Of a DNA stretch of 64,000 bases, positions 37,401 through 50,100 are shown one piece after another. Source of the stretch: Paraspadella gotoi (lineage: Eukaryota; Chaetognatha); contig CM119267.1 of assembly GCA_051294375.1 (NCBI GenBank), forward strand, positions 26,692,278-26,756,277, written 5' to 3'. A model generated the notes under the pieces. The model searched no databases. It saw nothing but the letters and a program-made list of their open reading frames with translations, and was not told the origin of the DNA. The translations under genes were made by a program, and so were the position numbers. Positions within the stretch are counted from its first letter, which is position 1. Every line of letters starts with the position of its first letter.

Positions 37401-40400
37401 NNNNNNNNNNNNNNNNNNNNNNNNNNNNNNNNNNNNNNNNNNNNNNNNNNNNNNNNNNNNNNNNNNNNNNNNNNNNNNNNNNNNNNNNNNNNNNNNNNNN
37501 NNNNNNNNNNNNNNNNNNNNNNNNNNNNNNNNNNNNNNNNNNNNNNNNNNNNNNNNNNNNNNNNNNNNNNNNNNNNNNNNNNNNNNNNNNNNNNNNNNNN
37601 NNNNNNNNNNNNNNNNNNNNNNNNNNNNNNNNNNNNNNNNNNNNNNNNNNNNNNNNNNNNNNNNNNNNNNNNNNNNNNNNNNNNNNNNNNNNNNNNNNNN
37701 NNNNNNNNNNNNNNNNNNNNNNNNNNNNNNNNNNNNNNNNNNNNNNNNNNNNNNNNNNNNNNNNNNNNNNNNNNNNNNNNNNNNNNNNNNNNNNNNNNNN
37801 NNNNNNNNNNNNNAAAATATTTATACTTTTTAAGTGATTACTGATAAAAATATTTAAAAATAGTAAAATTAATTGATATTTTTAAAATATTTAAATTTAG
37901 TATTTAATATTTTTAAAAATATTTAATAATAGTAAAATTAATTGATATTTTTTATCGTCGCAATCGTTTAGCGTTTGCGACGATATTGTAATGCTTTTGC
38001 GCATAAGTGGCGTCGTTGTCGTTGGCGTTGTTGTCGTCGGCGTTCCAAATTATAGATCGCCTTTTTTATGATTAAATTTGGGTGTATGAAGCTGAAAATT
38101 TATATACAGCTTCTCATCATCGATTTGCTTAAAATTGAGTCTGGACAGTTATTAAATATGTTTTGTTTACGTTTTATCAAAACAAACAAATTTTCTCTCT
38201 TTTATTTTCATATTTCTTTCTCTCTCTCTTTTCTCTTTTAATTACATGTCTCTCTCCCTCTCTCTTTTCCCTAGTCACTGATTCATAACATAAGGGAAAA
38301 AAACGAGTCTGCAGCTGGCTCTGCAGAGGCTTATTCTTTTTTTCTCTTTTCTCCTGCTGCTGCCTTTTGAGTCTGCAGCTGGCTCTGCAGGGGCTTATTC
38401 TTTATCTCTCTTTTCTCCTGCTGCTTCTGCTGCTGCCTTTTGATTTCTTTCTTTTTTCTCTGCGTTTTTTTTTTTTAAATTGAAATAGGATTGAACTCGT
38501 AAAATTAGGCATCGCATTCGTGCATGTTATCATTTTGCTATCGCAACATTAGGTTTTTATTTCTTTTTTTTTTCTCAGGGGCTACGTCTGCTGATTATTT
38601 TATTTTTTGACAATGAAAATTTTTAAAAATTTTTTTTCAGAAACTAACTTTAATTTATAATTTATAAAATATAATTTTTCTTTCTGTTTATAAATTAATT
38701 TTCTTTTCTCAAATTTTATTTTTTTTAGTATCAAAATTTGTCATCAATCCAGATTTTTCTTATGCGATTGCGACGATCCTTATGCTTTTAAGATTTTTTT
38801 TTATGGTAAATAGAAATGTAATAAATATTATATTTTCTGAATAAAACCTGTTATGAAAAAAGTGTATAAACTTAATTTTATTAGAAAATAGTAATTAAAT
38901 ACTCAAAATAATTTGATATAAATAATTAAATACATGGTGACAATTTTACAAGCGCCAGTAAAAAAACGCTATCATTTGCAAACCAGTGGTTATTTCATTG
39001 ATTTTAAAAATTAGTTGGGAAGAAAATATTAAAGTCATTTATGTGTTCAAATTTTATATTGATCAGTTAAGATATGCCTTGGCAATGAGTGGAGAAAGTT
39101 GGCTTGTAAAATCGGGTTTCATTTTCCAACTCACTGTTTTTAAATTCAATTTTTTTTTTACTTTTAGCACTTTTTTAAACAAAGTATTTATTAAAATATT
39201 AACAATAATAATATCCTCAGAAAGCCCTTAAAAAATGAAGAGAATTATATACTTACGAAAGCTCCAACATAATAATTAAGCTGCCCAGCCTTGGTTCAAT
39301 TAAGAGAGTCAAAAGTGAATTATCTAAAATTTTAAATCTATTTTTAAAATATATGACCTGTTTAAATTATTATAACATAAAATATTATTATTTATATAAG
39401 TATCATGAAAGAGCCTGAAAAAAATAGATTTAAGATAGCCAATCACAATTTGATAAAAATCTGAAATTTACCATCCAGCTATTAATTTTTGGAAAAATTT
39501 TTTGTTTTTGAGTATCCTAATTAAATTAAAGCTGGGCCGGTTAAATTTTATACTACATTATTTGTAAGTACGTCATTCTCTTTAGATTTGAAAGGGCTTT
39601 CAGAAGTTAATAATATTAATATTATTTTATTTCAAATTTCTTCAGAAAACTTACTGAAAGTAAGAGAACAAAATTGAATCTAAAAAAAGTTAGTTGGAAA
39701 ATGAAACCCGATTTTACAAGCCAACTTTCTCCACTCATTGTCAAGGCATATCTTAACAGATCAATATAAAATTTAAACACATAAATGACTTTAACATTTA
39801 CATTTATATAAATTATTAATATATTAAAAATCGAAGTAAATCTTTAGTACATGTTTTTGCCGAACTAATTGGTATTTTGGGCTAAAAATAAATTTTGATG
39901 TTCGGATAAAATATTTGAGTTAATTTAATAAAAAATTAAGGTGTTTAATTAAGTTAAGATTTTTTCCTGACGTCAATATTATATTATGTATTATATTATT
40001 TTCCTGCATTCTCGTTACTTTACTCCTGGTTAGGATACCTTTTCAGAGAATTATTTAACGTGTGACAAATATTCAAATATATAATTATATTGAAGTTTAA
40101 TTTTTTCTGATAAATAGCTTTAAAAGAACCCTAACTTTGTGTTAAATAATAATCATTTTTAATGTGTCGATCTTAACAGAATTTGCGATTCACGATTAGG
40201 ATTACTTAATATAAGGAAANNNNNNNNNNNNNNNNNNNNNNNNNCGGAAAGCATCTTCGCAAAGAGCCGTCGTCAAGGAGACGTAACATGCGACTTTTCA
40301 CGGGCGAGCCACGCCCTCGAAAAAGTGGAGACGCAGATGTTCGCGACGAACGGGCTAACGTCGCGCACGTTTAAGGACAACATTTGTATAAGGAATCAGA

Positions 40401-43400
40401 AAGACGCCTAAAGAGCCGAGATCACTGAATAAGAAAACGGGTAAGAGAATGCGGAAGTCCGCAGGCTTCGTCAAGGAGGACGGGACGGCCGGGGCCGCCT
40501 CGAGATAGACGGGGAGTCGAAACCAAACGCTGCGATAAAAGGTCGAGGGGTCATAAACTCAAGAGTAACGATATTATTCATGAAGGCGACCGCTCCCCGC
40601 ACATAATAATTCAATTATTGAATTTCTTTTCTTCAAGAGATCTTGTACAAGAATCATGAACGCGCAAAGGCAACCGCGGCGCAGAAGATGCTCGACATAG
40701 GAAGAGGAACTGCTACGTGGCGAAGCAACGCGAATCACCCAGACAGAGCGAAGCGTTTTCGCGGGCCTGGAACTCGTGTTATAAACTCGGGGGATAGCAC
40801 GCTTACGGCGAATTCGTTCACCTCGTCGTCATGAACGGACGTCACAAGGCGCTGTATTGGACCCGGGGCGATCACGAGGGCCGGCTTCCCGCAATGGTCG
40901 AGTTTATACCTCGGTTTATTAATTTAATACTTGCTTAATTCCGATCTGGTGGTCTGAAAATCCTGTGGGGGGAGTGTCGAATTTATGTCCGTTCACGAGG
41001 CGCACTGCTAAGTTAGAAGAAATCCGACTCATTAGAAACGGTATGTATTATCTCCGTATTCGTCTATAAGGCAAGTTGAATTTATCTCTTAGCCAGTTTG
41101 CAGAGAGAAGCGGAGCCGGCGGGGATGAAAATAAAACAAAGTAGTTTTGCTGATGATTCCGGTCATGCTCATTGCCCTTGATTAGTGAGTTTTAATGAAA
41201 TATTCCGCTCATTGGAATAATTATTGATCTTCATTTTACAGCTCATCAATTTGACACTGTTATAAGGTTTTTGACTGTTCACTGCGTCTTCTCAACACTT
41301 AAATATCAGCTATACTTGTAGGCTTCTACACAATCTACTGGCATTGTGATTGATAGACCCAGACATTTAAAATTAAGGTTCTTGAAAAATTAGCCTTTTT
41401 TACTTATATTAATTTGGAATACCTTTGATGCCATCTTTATGTATGCGATATAAGTCTTGTTATTAATATTCTCTTCTCTCCTCTCTCTCTCTTTCTCTTC
41501 TCCTCTTTTTGCGGCTTATCTTTCTCGCCTACTAATGTCTCCGATCTTCCTTCTCTCTCTCTCTATCTCTCTCTCTCTCATTCCCCCCGGCCGTCCCAAA
41601 TAACGATCGCCATGACTGCACTATGCAATTTTCCGCCGTGTTTGTTACTCACATAATTTTTTCGTGACGCCTCGCCTTACCCCTTTACGACGACGTGCAT
41701 CAAAATTAAACGACGACGGAAATCAAGACGTACGTATAATCGATACTGAGGAATTAAATGAGAGAAAATACTGCGCGAAAATAAGTGGAACATAATAGAA
41801 GAAATCCCTTCAGCGAATCGCGGATAGTAAAAACAGGGGGGGGTTGGAAGGGGGGGTGAGGAATGGGGGTGAGGAAAGGAGGGGGGTGGAAGGAAGGGGG
41901 AGGGTGAGTAAGGGGGGAGGTGAGTGAAGGAGATGAGATGAAAAGAGGAGGTCAAAAAATGGTCGAGCATGGTCGATGAGTGGCTGAGGGAAGGATCGAG
42001 AGATTGTCAAAGGGATACCATGCTTTCGGCAGGTTCAAAGGCGGAGACAAGGAAGAGTGATGGTGATCCTCGCCTCATGGTCTGCGAGAGGGTCATCCAA
42101 ATAAAAAATGGGGAGAAGATTGCGTCGGTGCCATTTAATAAATTAATATGCTTATTAATTATTAATTCGGCCTACAAAAACGTACAATTGTTTTCTTTTG
42201 GGAAGAAAAATCTTCATTTTCCTCTCCCATCTCTGAGTTATGAGATTCTGTTCCAACGAACAAAAAAAAAAAAGAAAGAAAATCTGAAGAATCTATTTCC
42301 GGTTTCTGTCACCGAAAGGAATGTTATTCTTTTTTTTCTTTTACAAGAATAATTTAATGCATTGTATCGTGTCGAAAGTTTGGCGCTTGATTTCCACGCC
42401 TGGTGACGGAAAGAAAAGCAGAACGACACGACGAACGGACCGACTACACAGCGACGACGAATGACCCCGACGTCGCAAGAAGGACAAAGGGAACCTCGTT
42501 CGATGAACGATGACGACGACGACGACGCGACGAACGACGACATGATGATTTTCATTCCGGAAAACAACCGAAAGACGACACTCGATGATGACGGTGGACG
42601 AACGATAATAATGAACGCCACCGTACACCGGAATAACGCAGTCGCAAAAACAAAAGAAGCCGCGAAAATTTAGCGAGTTATTTCGAGCGATGATTCCTGG
42701 CGGCGTAAGGCGTCTGCGTCGGCGGCGGCGGCGGCGCGGCGGCGGGCGGTGAAGGCGAAGAGAGGCGTCGTTTTCTCGACTCGGTCCTCTCATTTCGGTT
42801 CATCCACCATTTTTTTTTTGGCTGCTTGCGTGCCTTAGATGCCTTTAATGGGCCTTCCTTTTTTATTGCGGCATTTATGACTTTTAATGCCCTTTATTCC
42901 TCTTTATGCCTTTCATTCACCTCACCTTCTAACTTATTGGACTTCACGAAAATTGGCCAATTTAGGGGCGGGTCGAGCGACCGGAATATTTTATCGATTA
43001 TTTTCGTCTATTTTTACCGAGGCGTAACTCATTTGACCTGATATATTATTTTCATGAGGCGTAATAAACTTTCCTCTCTAAACATTCGCAATCGCTTGGA
43101 TTTATTATCTAGTCTAAATTTTGGCATTTAATTCACTCTTCTACTTTAAAAAAAAATGGTTAGCTAAAGAATTTTTTTAAATTATTCTTATAATTTAATA
43201 AAAAAGATAGAATTAAGATTTGTTTCTCAAGGTACCTCAAACAACCATCTCGAGTTTTCCTTCTCATGACTCTCACTCTCTCTCATCTCTCTCTTCAGCT
43301 CGTTCTTCTCTTGCTTCTCTCTCTCTCTCTCTTTCTCTCTCTCTTCTCTCTCCCTCTCATCTCTCCTCTCTCTCTCTTTCTTCTCTCTCCCACGCCTATT

Positions 43401-44074
43401 TCTCTATCTCTTCGTCTCTCTCATCTATCTGCTCTACACATTTTCTCTCTTTATCTGCATCGTTAAATTTTTTCTATTTTTCCTCTTTCTCTCTGCTTCT
43501 CATCTTCGCTCTCTCATCTTTCGCCAAAGATTATAGACACGCACTTTCCCTTTTTTTCTCTACTCGCACTTGGTCTCACATCATTTACACCTTGTTTGTC
43601 GATTACATTACGTTAGATCTTCGGCCTTCTTTTTTCAAAAAAAGATCTTTTTTATTTTATTAACTATATAGTTCTTTCCAATTTTGTATAAGCGAGAATT
43701 CCTTTTAGTATCTTTTTTTGGCGGTCGGTTTGATTCCCTTTTTCTTCATTACCGTCCCATCTTGGATGCGTAATAGTTTATAAATTTTTAACTGAAGCGT
43801 TTATTATAATTATATGGTAGTAGCTTTTCTTTACTCTTATTTTCGTTATATTTCTCTCTCATTGAGACTGCCGGTATCCGTTTTACCAATTTCACATTAC
43901 ACTTTGTCACTGATTTCAAAATATATTTTTCGACAGTTTCTATATTTACACTTTTTTAAGTCTCTTTCCTCTAAAACCATCTTTTCCTCTCTTCCTTAGA
44001 AATTCCAGGACGAATTTTCGCTTTTCTTAATTTCTTCCTCATATATGTGGTTTCTTCTCTGCTTCATCCTCATC

Positions 44075-44153
<79 letters not shown>

Positions 44154-44363
44154 CTCTCTTTCCTCCAACGTTTATACCCTTTTCCAAGTTTCCGATCTGC
44201 TGCCCGTTAAATTTTTATTTTTTAATTTCCTTCTTTCCATCTTTTGCGAAGGGATTATGACAATCAACTCTCGGCTTCGAGGAAAGACGAAGGCGCATGG
44301 GCGGGAGGAGAAGGAGGAATATCACAATGAGCTCGAAATGGACTTCCGGCTATGGAGGGCGAG

Positions 44364-44430
<67 letters not shown>

Positions 44431-45837
44431 AGAAGAGACCGCGCAAGAGATAGGACGGAGACATCTTTTTGGGAAAGGCATAACGACGTGACGGAGGCGG
44501 CCCGCGTGGAAGAGACAAATGAAACAACTCTTTTTCTCGAGCCGAGGAGGGAAAGGAGGGACGGGACGAGAGAGAGAGAGAGAGAGCACGGAGAGAGAAG
44601 AGAAGAAGAGAGAAGAGAAGAGAGAGAGAGAGGAGAACATTTTTGGAAGAGAAATTCCGCTCAATCTAATCTTTCCTTTCTTATGTATTTTCTTTATCTC
44701 CTTGCTCTAATGTTCTATGTTTTCTTTCTCTTCATCTTTCTCCTCCTATTTCTCTTTTATTTCTTTCTCTATTCCCTCTCTCTCGCCTCATCTTTTCGTC
44801 TTCTCTCTCTGTCTCGACTTCTCTTCGACTCTTTCTCGTCTTCAATTCTCTTATCTCTTATTTCTAATGTCTCACTCTCTTCTCTCTTTCTCTCTCTATC
44901 CTCGCTTCCTTCTCGTTGCTTTCTTTTTCATTCACTCCAGAGTTGAAGGACGACAGTGAAGGTTTTTGAAATTTTTTTTCACGCTCCCCCCCTTTCTCTC
45001 TCTCTCTCTTTCTCAATTCTCTCAATTCTCGTGTTTGTCAATCTCTCTTTCCTCTTTCTTTCTCAATCTTTCTTTTCTTTTCGTTTCCTTTCTTTTTTTT
45101 ATAACTTCTTCCATTCTCAATCTCTCTTCCTCTCTGGGTCCTCTTTTCCCGGGATAGGATGAATTCTCACTCAATTTTTTTCTTCCTCCACAAAATTCCC
45201 CGCCCACCTCCCGCCCCCCCCTTTAGCCCCCCGCAAAAAATTTGTCGCCTGAAAATGGGCCGGGACACCTTCAACTCCACAACCTTCACTCCCCCCGCCC
45301 CCTCGCCCACCCACCAACAGAATTAAAATGGATGGAATATCTTTTTTCCTTTTCTCTCTCTTCTCTCCTCTTCTCTCTCTCTCATCTCTTCTCTCCTCGA
45401 TCTTCTCTCTCTCCCTCTTCCTCCCCCTCCTCCCCTCTCCCTCTCCTTCCCCTCTCTCTCTCTCCTCTCTCTCCTCTCTCTCTCTCTCTATCTTATCTCT
45501 CTCTCTCTCTCTCGTCGAGTCCGCGAAATATGCCCAAAATCTAAACGAGAGGAAAATATGTTTCTCTCTTCTTCTCTCTCTCTCTCTCTTCTCGTCTCTC
45601 TCTCTTCTCTCCTTCTCTCTCTCTTCTCTCTCTCTCTCTCTCTTCCCTTTTTCCGCTTTTTTACGTCCCTTAATCCGCATTTCTGCGCTGAGAAAATTCC
45701 CGACTCGCGACGTCGAACGAATTACGAAATCTTTTTCTTTTTTTTCTTTTTCCTTTTTTCGCTCTGTTTTGGAAAGCGAGGATCGAAATTGACTCGACTA
45801 ATGCATCGTAGGAGGAAGAGTGGGGGTATGAGGGGAA

Positions 45838-45880
<43 letters not shown>

Positions 45881-47088
45881 AGGAGGGAGGGTGGAAGATG
45901 AGGAGAGAGAGAGAGGAGAGAAGAGAGAGAGAGAGAGAAGAGAGAGGGAAGTACTTTTGAGAAGTCGTTCCTCTCTTGTTTGCTTGGTTTGTCGTATAAA
46001 AAACCCATTTATAGCCATACGATTAAATTCCAACAAACTTTTTTTTTCTTTCAGTTTTTTTTTTCCCGTCTCTTTTCTCTCTTTTTCTTGTTTTCTTTCT
46101 TTCCATCTTTGGAAAAAGGGATAATGCCCGTGACGAGTGTTTAGCCCACTCTCACACTCACAAACGCCAAAAATAACTCCACTTCGAACTTTCTTGGGGC
46201 GCCTTACTCCAAAACTTATCTCATGCATATTTTTTATCATTTTACTTCCACGAGCCTGTCGGCGCGGTCCAAAACTTTCGGACGATCTCTCTCATCTCCT
46301 CTCTCTCTTTCTCTCTCCTCTGTCGAGTCTCTTCATCTCGCGTTCAGCTTGTTATCTCTCCGGTCCATCAGCCGATCTTTCTCTCTCGTCCCAACAATTT
46401 TCTCTCAGATCTCTTCTAACATCTTCTCCCTTCTCTCTCTCTCTCTGCTCCGTTCTTCTCTCTCTTCTCTTTTCCCCCTCGTCTTTCTCTCTTCTTTTTC
46501 ACACTTCCCTCCTCATACTAAACCATTAATTTCATTTTTCTACTTTTAACTCTGACGACAAAATTTTAATACTTTTTTTTCCTTCTGCTAAGAAAACTAC
46601 TTTTTTTCCTGTCGTTGGTTCTCATTTTTTTTTTTGTGAACGAAAGCTTACAACAAGAATGGTTCAATTTGCTTTTTACAATTTAATGTATTTTTTTTTT
46701 CATTTAATAATTTTACATAGAAACCTATTAAGTAAACAGCAAAAAAATCCAACTAATTAAAAAAAAAATAAATCATATAAGTCATATCGTTTTTCCCTTA
46801 GGACTAAGTATAGAAACCAGAAATGGATATAAAATTGATATAACTTCAAATTTTTGTTCATATCTATTTATTTCATATTTAAAAATGTTTTAGATTTGTC
46901 CTTGACGTGAAATAATGAAAAAAAAGAAAATGAAAAATACTCGATTTATTCGCTTCACAAGATAAGCGTCTGATGGAATTTGTTTCCCACCGGCGATGGC
47001 AAATATTTTCTTCGTTCGGGGAAAAAGTTGACGAGGGAAGGGTGATGATTCCACAATTCAACGGCGTCATAGGGCGGAACAGAGAGAG

Positions 47089-47152
<64 letters not shown>

Positions 47153-50100
47153 AGTTAAGAAGAGAGAGAGAGTAGAGAGAGCGAGAGAGAGAATACATAG
47201 TGGAAAAAGGCAAAACCAGAAAGATTCCCCAAATTTCTTCGATTTTGGTTAAGGGACCCAGTGATAAAATGGATATCATAAGCTTAAGGGGTCCTTATCA
47301 TCAAAGGAATTTGATGGTGATAGTCATTAATTTTTTCTTTTGCACGGGAAAGTGACAAAAAAATTCCTATCTCTTAATTCTAGCGGAAAACGAAAAATTT
47401 AATAATTAATGAAAAAAAATTTAGTGCCCCTACCTAAATATTTATATAATCATTCTTTTTATTTTTGCATTTAGAAAGTATTTTTTACTTTAAATTCCAA
47501 TTTTCTTATTTTTTACTGTAGCAAGCTATAATTTTTAGGTTTAGCCATCATTGAACAAAGGCTATTACAAGAACTAATATTTTTTTGATTTTTATATTAT
47601 TTTAATATTTACTTAAAAGCAGATAAATCAACACCTAAATTCTATTCTTAACAGAACAACTGTAATAATTATTAATTAATATTCTATATTCATCCCTTAA
47701 ATTATAAATTACTATATTAATCCTAATTATAACAATTAAATTTAGCAAAGTACAGAATCTTTTCTCTTCCTTTTATATTTATGATCCTCAAAGAGTTTTA
47801 TTTTCAATCAAATTAACAGAAATCAATGTTGAAAAGAAAAGTTTAACAGTAAAATCAGTCGATACCTTTAAATTTTGGAGAGGATTCATTCCTTGTTTTT
47901 TTTTTTTCTTATAAAATTTTTGTGATAAAAGCAGAAAATCTTTTTAAAATTAGATCTTACCCTTTTTTAGAAAAAAAAAAAAAATTTTTTAAACTTGAAA
48001 AGATTTTCTTCGCTTAACGATTTTTTAAAGAAAATTAAGCTCCGCTGGCTTTTATCCGAATTTTTTAACTACTTTCCCCAAATGATTAATAGAAGAAAAA
48101 ATTATATGATCAGAACCAGCTTAAGTTAAAGGGTCAAACGTTATGGGTTTCCAAAAGCTTTTTACCCCCCTGTTTCACTTGGGTCCCTTAAGGGTCTCTC
48201 TTCATTTTTAATTGAAAAAAAAAAAATTCGGAATTTTCTTTTCTTTTTGTTCCAGGCTGCGGTCCATCTTTTTTTCTTGGTTGGTTGTTTGTCGTTGTTT
48301 GCTGTCGTTGTTGTCGTCTGTGAACTGATTTCTCTTCTTAAGGCAACGCGTGGAAATCGCCTTTCTTTTCTTTTTTTTTTCTTTTTTTCGTCCCTCAGAC
48401 CTCGAATGAAAAAGAAAACTAATGGAACGAAAGAAAATAAAATGTTAACGTTTTACACGAGGAGAAAACTTGATCGTGTCGCAAATTTTTGGCAATCGTC
48501 GTCGGTGGTCGTCGGTGGTCGTCGTGGTCGTTTTCCGTCTTATATCCCTTTCCGTTGTTTCGGTCGTCTCTGTCACTAGCATGAAAATCAGAATTAAAAG
48601 TTTATTGTGGTGTTGGTTGTTATTTTTTTTTTTTTTTTTCGTTTAAATTACCGAGAAAATTGTTTTTCTTTTCATTTTTTTTCTTTAATCTTTTTTTGAA
48701 ATTTATGTTTTAATATTATATGTTGAATTTTAATGATACCCGAACGATTCCGGCCAAGGGTTTTTCGCCAGTAGACCTCAAGAAAGGAAATGTTTCAACG
48801 ACAGGGGTTCAACACCGCTAACTTTTTTTTTCTTACCGAGACCTAAATAAATATTTAAAGTGGGATCACCGAAAAAAAGCACATAAAAATATCTATCAAC
48901 GCTGTTGCCATGGTTTTATCCGTACAGAAGTTGATCCTTTGACTCAAATTTTTCAGTTTAGTTATAGTAAATTCTCAATAATCCTGATAATAAGCATATC
49001 CCTTCATCTATAATATATTTATAATAGTAAACTATTAACAGATTTTGACAAAAACAATCAACGACGAAAAATTGTTACCTTACTAGAAGCAGTCAACGTT
49101 CAATCCCGTAAAAGGCCTGAACAAGAAAGAAAAAAAATGGGAAAGATAAGAAAAAAATTTCCTAGAGGAAATTGGCTTCTCTGTCTCGGCCCCCTGGGCA
49201 GAGAGCCAGGACACGATTAACATTGTAGAAAAATGGGAGAACGGGGACAATTAGATAGGGAAAGAGGATCCTATGGCCAGAAGATGGTCCTCGAGCGGGC
49301 AGCGCTTTTTTATGCAAAGGGAAATATAAAAAGTGCCTCATGAGATCGGGACACTTAGAAAGATAAGGCGCCAAGGAGGGGAAGCCCGCAATGTGAAGGA
49401 GGCAGGGAGAAAAGACGATCCGAACTAAAGACAAACAATATAGCTTCTTTTTTTAACTCTCATGAACAAAAGATTTCAAAGAAGTATTAAATTAATAAGG
49501 AAACGAGAGTAGGGAAAAAGGTTTGCGGTAATGGGGGATTAAAAGATTCTTGAAGAAAAGAATTTCATAATTAATTTATGATGCTATAATTATGTACCAT
49601 GATTGAAAAAAAAAAATTGTCCGCGGTTTGGAAAGTCGGTTAATTTCAGTTGTCAAACATTATATTTTTGCCGTTAAATAGAGTTTTAATATATACATAT
49701 GACTTCCCTAGTAGAGTGGAGCCACTTGGGAACATAAAATTTTTATTATGAAGCTGAATCAAACACAGGATTTTTAAGATGTGAGATCGTATGATTAAGG
49801 AATACAAAAAATATTTTGCTTGTAATTTGTTTGGGGAAAGTATCATTAATTACAATATATTTATAGTAATTCCTTAGAAATAATAAATTTTCAAAAATAA
49901 TTTTTTAAATTTTTTATTAAAGATCTGATTCTTCATAAAAAGTTAGATCAAAAATATAAATATGTTATTTAAAATTTCAATGTCTTCAGCGTCAAAAATG
50001 GAAAAATAGGTCAATTTCCACTTTTTTACACTTTGTAATAGCAACTATTAATTATTATATATGAACAATTTTAGTCATTTTTTGCAGCTTTAACCTAAAA

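Noticed and set aside
38933-39795. A single recent palindrome
   Set aside because: The two family B copies differ in length and inner ends and have dispersed relatives, so two insertions explain it.
43250-46550. Many long Ser/Leu/Phe or Arg/Glu reading frames on both strands
   Set aside because: They are translations of (CT)n and (GA)n; composition explains them fully and no domain is present.
48247-48579. 110-codon frame with a hydrophobic start
   Set aside because: Poly-T and (GTCGTCGGTG)n composition produces it; no family, splice support or conserved motif.
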